64,000 bases of DNA from Dryocosmus kuriphilus (Eukaryota; Arthropoda; Insecta; Hymenoptera; Cynipidae), in assembly GCA_038277395.1 (NCBI GenBank), contig CM076194.1, positions 177,714,467-177,778,466 on the forward strand, read 5' to 3'. Positions 57,170 to 64,000 of this stretch are shown here, in pieces; position 1 is the first letter of the stretch, and each line of letters begins with the position of its first letter. The position numbers were made by a program, and so were the translations under genes. The notes under the pieces were generated by a model. The model was not told the DNA's origin. It did no database searches and saw only the letters and a list, made by a program, of their open reading frames with translations.

Positions 57170-58630
57170 TGATATTCAATTGTTTTAGCTGATCGTGGCA
57201 TAGACAATATTTTTTCGTGGCTTCTATCTTATTTTACCCATTATCGAGTGAAATTTTGAACTTTTTATAATTAATAAGAGTTACAAACAGGTATGTAAAG
57301 TAAAAAAAAAATAAATACGTATTTATACTTGTATTATTTCAATTTACGAATAAACTTTTCCCTTTCTAATAACCGGAAGCAAAGTGTATTTCCGTCAATT
57401 TTAACAATGACTTTCAAACTGTTCCAACAGTTCTTATCGGTTAAAAATACTATTAATTTGAGATATATAAGTTTAAGAAGTACATAGGTATATTGTTATA
57501 TTGACTAAATCCAATAAACTTTATCCTGCAAAAACAAAAGTTAGGTTGCGTTTTTCTGGGAATCCTCTATAATAATTTCTCTTTCTTCTTTTCTCAGAAA
57601 AAAAAGTATATATCCCTGTTACATTGATGCTCTCTTTTTCCATGTAGGTATTTTGACCGAATTTTCTGATAGAGATGTGCTTTTCATGGGTGATTGTTTA
57701 TATAAAATTCAGTGAGAGTGACAAGTTTTCTAAAATTTTATATAGCTTAAAAAATATAAATGTCACACATAATAAATTTAACCTTCCGATTAAAAATATT
57801 TCTACAATCCAATCGTATATTAAAATTTCCAAAGTTTAAATATATTTTCTCTCAATTTTTGATATTTATTTTTTTCATGAATATAATATTTTGTTAACAA
57901 ATTTTTTTTAAAATCCTTTTATTACTTATCGCTAGTGCAAGAAATCTGTTTATTAGCTTCTAAAAAATTTCGCAGTCATCATATATGAATTTATAACATT
58001 TATTTATCTGATAAATAAAAATTTAAGGTTAGGAATTCAAAATTTGTGATGGATCAAAGTTTTTGAGTCAAAAAATTTATTTGAAAAATTTTGTTGCATT
58101 TTTTGAAAAGCATGTGACTTAAAAAAAAAATTAGAACTTTCAAAAGATAGAATAAAAATTCTGAAAATTGATATCTCTGTCTGGAAATATTTCCTTATGT
58201 TTTTTCTTAATGAAATAAATAATTTTTTTTTCTAAATGAAGCAGATAAGTTTTTCTAAATGAAATAAATAAAAAATATTAAACAAATTACCTAAGAAAAA
58301 GTGAAAAATAGCTCATTGCTTTCGTGTCTGCCGATTAGTCCTGCTTGCCACGAGAGTTAGGATGTTATTTCTCGTTTTTATGCGTGAATCTGTACATGTC
58401 TCTCTCCGAAGTTTTTATTAGACACTAAATTTCCTTAATACATTTTTTCTATTCAATACATTATTTTAGGTAACATCGCAGGATGTTACAATATGGTCCA
58501 ATTGAAATTAAGTTGATAAAGAAAATAAAAAAACTCACGAAAAAGTTTATTATTTTAAAGTATATTTTTGCTAAGTATTGTTCCATTTAAATAATACGGG
58601 TAGCTGAGGCAATGAACTTCCGAGTTCGAA
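57170..58630. other. AT-rich intergenic DNA, nothing recognised
   Basis: No frame over 60 codons and no recognised repeat in about 1.4 kb. Confidence 0.45.
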
Positions 58631-58639
58631 AAGCTACAC

Positions 58640-58640
<1 letters not shown>

Positions 58641-58696
<56 letters not shown>
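58641..58696. repeat. TAA trinucleotide microsatellite
   Basis: A pure (AAT)n run of about 18 units, preceded and followed by TGTTCCATTTAAAT-like copies (58581 and 58698), so the microsatellite separates two short direct repeats. Confidence 0.95.
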
Positions 58697-58914
58697 TGTT
58701 CCATTTAAATTACATTGAAAAAGAACTTGAAAGTCGCAGAATCATTTTATGTTATTAAAATATTAAATTTAAATTTGCTTTTTTTATAGCAATATTTAGA
58801 AAAAAAAAATTGAGGGCAGAAACCATATCAGTTTTAATAATTTGTTAATTCGGAGCTTTATTATTGATCATCTTAGGCTTTACATACAACAGCAAAAACA
58901 AACCTGGAAGGTAT

Positions 58915-59080
58915 AGTTTAACTTCGGGCTTTGCCTAAGTACGTCAGGCACTGCGCGATTTGCCTACGCAAAGTCGGATGTGAAAGTATTGTTTCGGACT
59001 TTGCCTGACAACGCTCAGTCAATTCGCGTATTGCCCAGGCAGACTGCGAATTGACTGGACCTCGGGCTTTGCCTGTAACA
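58915..59080. repeat. GGGCTTTGCCT repeats with a perfect 12-bp hairpin
   Basis: GGGCTTTGCCT or GGACTTTGCCT occurs at about 58925, 58986 and 59069. CAGTCAATTCGC (59016) and GCGAATTGACTG (59046) form a perfect inverted pair around an 18-bp loop. GC-richer than the surroundings. Confidence 0.75.
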
Positions 59081-59149
59081 TGGTGGCAAAATATCTTTTT
59101 CTAAATTATCTGATTTGTAAAAAATTCACCACAATTTTGAAAAATTATT

Positions 59150-59740
59150 TTTAATACAATATTTGTAATCTCAGGCTCAAAGAACCCTTTAAAAAATAAG
59201 TTTTATACGACTGAGTTATAAAAAAATTACGAATGTAGCCCCAGCGGCAATATTTTTCAAACCTCATTCATTTTTTCATGTTTTTTTGTCCAGTATTTTG
59301 TATAAAGTTTGTATAAGCTAACATAGAACAAATCCCAATACTTTACTTACATTTTTCAAAAAGTTATAAATTATAATAAATTCACTTGTATGGCCCCAGC
59401 GGCACTACTTTTCAAACCTCAAATGTTTCAGGTTTTTTTTTGTACAATATTTTGTAGAAATTTGTACAAGCTAACAGAATGAACCCAAATACTTTGCTTA
59501 CATTCTTCAAACAGTTATCACTTATGTATAGCAAATTTACGCGTGTGACCCCAGGTTCACTAATTTTCAAAATTAACATTTAAAAATTTTTTTGTCGAAT
59601 ATTTTTTACAGAATTTGTACAAGATAACAGAACAAGCACCAATACTTTACATACATTTTTCAAAAGGTTATCAATTATAACAGATTGATGTGTATAGCCC
59701 TAGCGGCTCTACTTTTCAAACCTCAATTATTTTATTTCGA
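59150..59740. repeat. Tandem array, about 153-bp unit, nearly four copies
   Basis: The marker GCCCCAGCGGC (variants GACCCCAGGTTC and GCCCTAGCGGC) occurs at 59238, 59393, 59547 and 59697 (spacings 155, 154, 150). Each is followed by TTTTCAAACCTCA, TTTGTACAAGCTAACA and ACTTTACTTACATTTTTCAA. Copies are clearly diverged. Confidence 0.85.
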
Positions 59741-59750
59741 AAATTTTGCA

Positions 59751-60020
59751 CTACAAATTTTTACATTTTTCATCAGAGAAGGTATTAGATTTATGTAAAA
59801 TTTGACTTTCGCGGATTTCATGAAATCTCCACGTTTTGAGACCCCCTGAGTCAGAAAAAACGGTTTTTACGACCGTGTCTGTTGTCGTCGTCGTTGTCGT
59901 TGTCGTCTGTGATCGCGATAACTTTCGAAGGACTAATCGAATTGCAGTGCGCTTTGGTACACTTCTGTAAGGGGTAAAAAGAAAGGACGAGTTCGTTAAC
60001 CAGCGGTTTCTGACCAACAG
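59751..60020 (-). other. Unique spacer between the 153-bp arrays; shares 44 bp with the window end
   Basis: CATCAGAGAAGGTATTAGAT through AAAATTTGAC (59767-59807) is repeated exactly at 63961-64000, where the window stops. The minus frame (59751-60017) contains a (CAACGA)-type run coding poly-Thr and is probably not a gene. Confidence 0.6.
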
Positions 60021-60049
60021 TTATGGTTTTATCCATCCAAAACGGTTTT

Positions 60050-60600
60050 CACAAAATAAAAAAATCCATTTTTCGGCTAAACTATGAGAGATAAAAAAAA
60101 AATGTAAGAAAGTAAAATTGTTCATCTCAAAAATATCTACAAATTTTGTCTTAACCATTTTTTTATAAAATGAACAGTTTTTGTTTTAATCAAGAAAACG
60201 CTATTAAAATTAAAAAACTCTGGTTTCCCGCCAAAATATTCAAGATACAAAAAGTTGGTAAAGAACAAAGTTGTTCAATTCAAAGATATCTACAAATTTT
60301 GTTTTAACCATTTTTTGGTAAAATGCACGGTTTTTGTTTTAATCGATAAAACTTTATTAAAAATAAAAAATTTCAAATTTCCCGCCAAACTATGCAAGAT
60401 ACGCAAAAATAATAATGAACAAAGTTGTTCGCCTCAAAAAGATCTACAAATTTGTTCTTTATCATTTTTTGAGCAGACGCGTAGTTTTTGAGTTATTCGT
60501 GAAATATCTTATGAAATATAAAGAAAACCACTTTTCAGCAAAACTATGCAAGCAGAATTGTTCACCTTGGACAGTGCTACAAAATTTATTTATAATACTC
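60050..60600. repeat. Second tandem array, about 153-bp unit, about four copies
   Basis: ATCTACAAATTTTGT-type markers occur at 60135, 60288, 60442 and, weakly, 60575 (spacings 153, 154, 133). They are preceded by AAAGTTGTTC.. and followed by TTTTTGTTTTAATCGA and TTTCCCGCCAAACTATGCAA. Two plus frames are open across it by chance. The sequence differs from the first array although the period is the same. Confidence 0.85.
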
Positions 60601-60701
60601 ATCGTTTTACTTTTAAGAATCGAAAACCTGTATTTTGAAAATTTGGAAAATCACGAAAAAACTTTACCAATCTACAATGTCTTTTAAAAACATGTAATTA
60701 T

Positions 60702-60916
60702 CGAGCGCGAAGCGCGAGTGTCATGATGAGAATGTATTCCTTAAGGGCGATAGAGCCTTAAGTAAAATAGTTCCTTTTGGAATTTTTAACTTAAAGGTTT
60801 ATACGATCCACAAACACCGAGCGCGTAGCGCGAGGTGAATAATGTATCGAGCGCGAAGCGCGAGTGCCAACAGACGCGCGCCTTAGGCGCGCTCATACTT
60901 CGCGCGAAGCGCGCGA
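60702..60916. repeat. Cluster of five GCGCGAAGCGCG-type palindromes
   Basis: CGAGCGCGAAGCGCGAG at 60702-60718 and 60848-60864, CGAGCGCGTAGCGCGAG at 60818-60834, GCGCGCCTTAGGCGCGC at 60876-60892, and CGCGCGAAGCGCGCG at 60901-60915. ATGATGAGAATGT follows the first and last. Each is a GC-only stem with a 2-3-base loop in otherwise AT-rich DNA. Confidence 0.9.
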
Positions 60917-60919
60917 TGA

Positions 60920-61486
60920 GAATGTGCCCGCGAAGCTGGCAGATTTCTTAATCCACGTTTTGGTAACTAGTCGTCTTTCTAAGAATTTCGACCAATTTTT
61001 ACAAGAAGAACTATTCATCTATGTACTATTTTTAAACTGGAAGTCCCATCCAATATCCCCTATTGATATGTAAAATTATTTTTCCAGCAAAATTTATTTT
61101 CAATAAAATCGTGAATTGTAATTTGCTGTAAAATATTTATATAGTACGGTAATACGGGGTATATCGTACTCTACTTGGGATTGTTACGGTGCGTGCCTTT
61201 TGGATTTGACACAGAGGGAGGATTTCTTCACGGAGGGTGGAATGAGATAAATGACGGGATAAGTGGATTTTTTTGTTGTAAGTGGTAGGGTCAGATGCTC
61301 GAGGAACTATTTTTTCTTTTTGGACCTTCTCCTTTTGCGCGAGATACGTGTCCAATTGACTCATGTCCGTAGGAATGTGCTTTTGGCTTAGAGGGGGAGG
61401 TAAGTAAGTGCGTTTCAAATGTTTTTTTGGATTCATTAGGTCTGTGTAAGCTTCCATATTGGCATGACAGAACTACAGTGAGGAAA
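60920..61486. other. Intergenic DNA, nothing recognised
   Basis: The minus frame 61137-61457 has no recognisable domain. No repeat seen. Confidence 0.4.
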
Positions 61487-61870
61487 AGTGGGAGGGAAAG
61501 ACGGAGATAGCCGGTATGCCGCCTATCAGGAGGAGAAAAATACTCGGTTGATAGCTGGTATTCCAGCTATCGGAAATGGAGGAAAAGGTTAAAGGTCGCC
61601 AAAGCGCCTTTCTGCGGCAGCCGGTATGCCGCTTTTCTGGCGAGGAAGGAAAATACTCAGGTGATAGCTGATATGCCACCTATCGGAAAGGGAGGAAAAG
61701 GGGAAAGGTAGCGCCGAAATGCCTTTCCGCGACAGCCGGTGTGCCGCCTGTCTGGCGAGAAAATGCTGGTATGCCAGCTATCGGAAAGGGGAGGAAAAGG
61801 GAAAAGGTAGCGTTGAAAAGCCTTGCCGCAACAGTCGGTATGCCGCCTCTCTGGCGAGAAGAGTAATAGT
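61487..61870. repeat. Tandem array, about 110-bp unit, each with a palindrome
   Basis: AGCCGGTATGCCGCC or a close variant starts at 61509, 61619, 61734 and 61833 (spacings 110, 115, 99). Units also hold GATAGCTGGTATTCCAGCTATC-like palindromes (61550, 61662, 61767), then GGAAAGGGAGGAAAAGG and GGTAGCG. The open minus frames here are repeat by-products. Confidence 0.85.
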
Positions 61871-61887
61871 ACAAGAGGCAGGGAGCA

Positions 61888-62390
61888 ATTTTTATCAGTG
61901 ATTTATAACACGCTAATATATTGGGGATTACTTTAAGATGGGTTTGGTGTAAAGCGTAGTGGACGTCAGCTGTCCCACCTTGCCTGGGGTTGGCAATGGC
62001 AGTCACCCCCGCGTGTAAAAAATTAATCAACTTTTAGTTATTTATAACACGTTGAAAATTTGTAATATTATAGTTGACATAATAATTAAAGAAAAAAAAA
62101 AACGTCAGTCGGCTCTATATAAGTGGAAAACCCGTCAGCTGGTTAGACAAACGTGGTAAAAAAAAATTTAATCAATAATTTATAACACCTTAAAAGCTTG
62201 TCACATAGTAAGTAACATCATTAAAAAAATCGTCAGCCATATGTATGTCGATGGAAAACTCGTCAGCTGAGGTAGTAAAAGGTGCAGTGCGGTAGCTACG
62301 TGCAAAAGCCACCCGTCTATTTCAACATGCTAACTGACGTGTTTTCCATCAATTTGCAATCAGCTGACTTTTTTTATCACCCTATATATT
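61888..62390. repeat. Tandem array, about 135-bp unit, plus an inverted partial copy
   Basis: ATTTATAACAC occurs at 61901, 62040 and 62178 (spacings 139, 138), each followed downstream by GTCAGCTG (61965, 62134, 62262). An inverted partial copy (ACGTGTTTTCCATCAATTTG, CAGCTGAC, TTTTTTATCA) lies at 62336-62385 and can pair with 62222-62270. Confidence 0.75.
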
Positions 62391-62774
62391 ATGCTAACTG
62401 TTCCCTGAGAAATTTTCAACTTTTAATAAATAAGTTAAGAAAAGTCATTGCATATAATACGTCATGCGCTCGCACTGCGTGCGCATACGATACGCGTTTT
62501 CCAGTGACATACAGCGAGCAGATTTGTAATATTAATTATTCTTGTATTTGTAGTATTAATTAGTTAGTAATTATTAATAAAATATAACGTAATATTAATT
62601 ATTTCTGCGAGATAAGACCCGAAAAATAGGACTTGAAAGCGTATACAAAAAATATTCATTATTCCTTCAATTTCTTCATTCAATTATTATTTATTTTACA
62701 ACAAATTAATCATTAGGTGTTTTTATATAGTAACTTTTATATAGTAACTTTTTTATAAATTATACGTGATTTAT
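62391..62774. other. AT-rich spacer, nothing recognised
   Basis: Follows the tandem array and contains the 3' flank of the minus-strand pseudogene. No poly(A) signal can be pinned down. Confidence 0.4.
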
Positions 62775-64000
62775 CTATATTTCTTCATCGCTTTCACAAG
62801 TGACACTCTCGTCGGTCTCTGATTCAGTTTCGTGATATTCGTCCTCTGATTCACTTTCGTCTAAGTCTGACTCAGTTTGTTCAATATCATCGTCCAGATC
62901 TCCATTTTCTTCTGGAAAAAATTGAAACTATAAAAAAAATACAACTCATATACAATCTAATATTTGTAATTTTATTATAATAAAAAATTTCCGTACCTTC
63001 GGTGGACTCAGTCGTGATTTCACTGATAGATAATGGTAATTGGCTTCCAGTAAACCAGTTGAAAGTATACTTGCGATCACGGTCTTCGATCCATCCATAA
63101 TTTGAAGGTGTCTCCGAAGTAGGAACTTTTGAGTGCACGTGCGACCACACTTGCGCAATGTAACATGCTCTCAAACAGTGTTCATGTAATTCGCTTGCGG
63201 AAGGTGGCAAGGCTGAACCATCAATACATTTTTAGGCAAACTGAAATCATCGTCTCTTTCTTTTAATTTATACGTTTTTTGGAAAGCCGCCAATCTCGCA
63301 TCGTTAACACTTTTTAATCCATTAAAACCGTATAAGCGGCATATAAATTCTTGTATTTTCAAGAAAGTATCATCTGTCATATGTTCATCTTCTGCCATCA
63401 GAATAAATGTTTCAATAAAGTATTCACATTTTCTCATTATTTATAATGGCCGCTTTTACCTGTTAGCGCATGAAAAGCTGGTAATGCAGCGCACAGATTG
63501 TTTTCCAAATTCTCATACAATTTTGAGACATTGATAATGCGTTGATTATTTATAAAAACAATTTTTGTGTCTGCTTCTTCGTGGGCAGGACACGAGAGTG
63601 AGTTCTCTACAGTCCTGATTACTTTTCCATCTCTAGTAATATACTTGAAGCAGTTTTGAAAATTAACGTATACTACTTTGTTTCCTATATATGGTGCCAT
63701 GAAATCTTGTTGCCATGAAATCTTGTGCCCAATGTTCAATGAAGGACTCAACAAGTGCTTCTTTGAAGTTGACGTTTTTCATTTCAGCGTTGAAATCTCT
63801 TCTTGTTTGATCCGGACCACTAATCTGATAATTTGCCTGTTCAGTGCCTCGAAGCTTGTGCTCTGTATCTTTAATACTCGTAGATGGAAAAGTGTAACGA
63901 TCAAAAGCAATAATGATGGTCTTTGCTGAAGTGTTCCATATTTTCATAAGCATTTTTATATTCTCATCAGAGAAGGTATTAGATTTATGTAAAATTTGAC
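62775..64000 (-). pseudogene. Broken TE-associated gene with flap-endonuclease-like motifs, runs off the window
   Basis: Minus-strand pieces in order: IIIAFDRYTFPSTSIKD and YQISGPDQTR...VNFKEALVESFIEHW (63953-63700); FMAPYIGNKVVYVNFQN, SCPAHEEADTKIVFI and CAALPAFHALTG (63700-63455); FLKIQEFICRLYGFNGLKSV (63437-63220); CLRACYIAQVWSHVHSKVPT, then YTFNWFTGSQLP and SEITT (63210-63000). An acidic tail follows across a clean GT-AG intron (62912-62996), ending EESDEEI-like at a TAG (62775). I recall this block order from a family repeated in many invertebrate genomes; HEEADTK and ALTGCDY echo FEN1/XPG nuclease motifs. Here the sequence breaks right after ALTG, a middle segment is missing, and a frameshift lies near 63215. 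Confidence 0.65.

Noticed and set aside
59751..60017. Second copy of the flap-endonuclease-like gene
   Set aside because: Only the shared 41-bp segment gives the similar peptide; the rest is poly-Thr and unrelated.
61680..62030. 116-codon minus frame with repeated peptides
   Set aside because: The peptide repeats mirror the 110-bp tandem array; no conserved protein.

Overview
This is an AT-rich eukaryotic window, most likely from an insect or another arthropod. It has no bacterial-style gene packing. The two intact genes have canonical GT-AG introns, and microsatellites (TA, CT, GA, TAA) are abundant. Every protein I can recognise belongs to a transposable element (TE). I found no host gene I can name; one GC-richer exon-like ORF (43380-43904) may be a host exon. 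The window is best read as layered transposon insertions.

Layout: 1254-3754 is a 2.5 kb solo LTR. 4137-14919 is a giant inverted-repeat element with about 3.17 kb arms, AG...CT ends, a 6-bp target duplication and a decayed integrase inside, which I read as a Polinton/Maverick derivative. 15472-16415, 16440-16625 and 18027-18643 are non-autonomous DNA elements. 19438-20962 is a second solo LTR. 24174-24539 is a tRNA-derived SINE with a 14-bp duplication. 25816-26547, 29121-29595 and 29634-29765 are foldback elements, with a GC-rich 134-bp minisatellite at 28408-28937. 31537-32960 is a broken Penelope-like retroelement and 34440-35000 a Gypsy integrase relic.

35694-40572 is an apparently intact autonomous PIF/Harbinger transposon. 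It carries a five-exon Myb/SANT-like accessory protein gene on + and a four-exon DDE transposase gene on -, in convergent orientation. It sits inside an older hairpin element. 42527-42735 is a TA-flanked miniature element (MITE). 47123-48479 is an internally deleted pogo-like element, and a Gypsy-type LTR retrotransposon (48489-55766, minus strand) inserted against its TA-rich flank. That retrotransposon has lost the integrase catalytic core and has unlike U3 regions in its two LTRs. 55785-55965 is another hairpin MITE.

The right end (58900-64000) is rich in tandem repeats: two arrays with nearly the same 153-bp period, five GCGCGAAGCGCG-type palindromes, and two further arrays. It ends in a broken, intron-containing gene of an invertebrate TE-associated family with flap-endonuclease-like motifs (62775-64000, minus). 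The most striking objects are the Polinton-like palindrome and the intact Harbinger element. All family assignments come from motif recognition without database searches.
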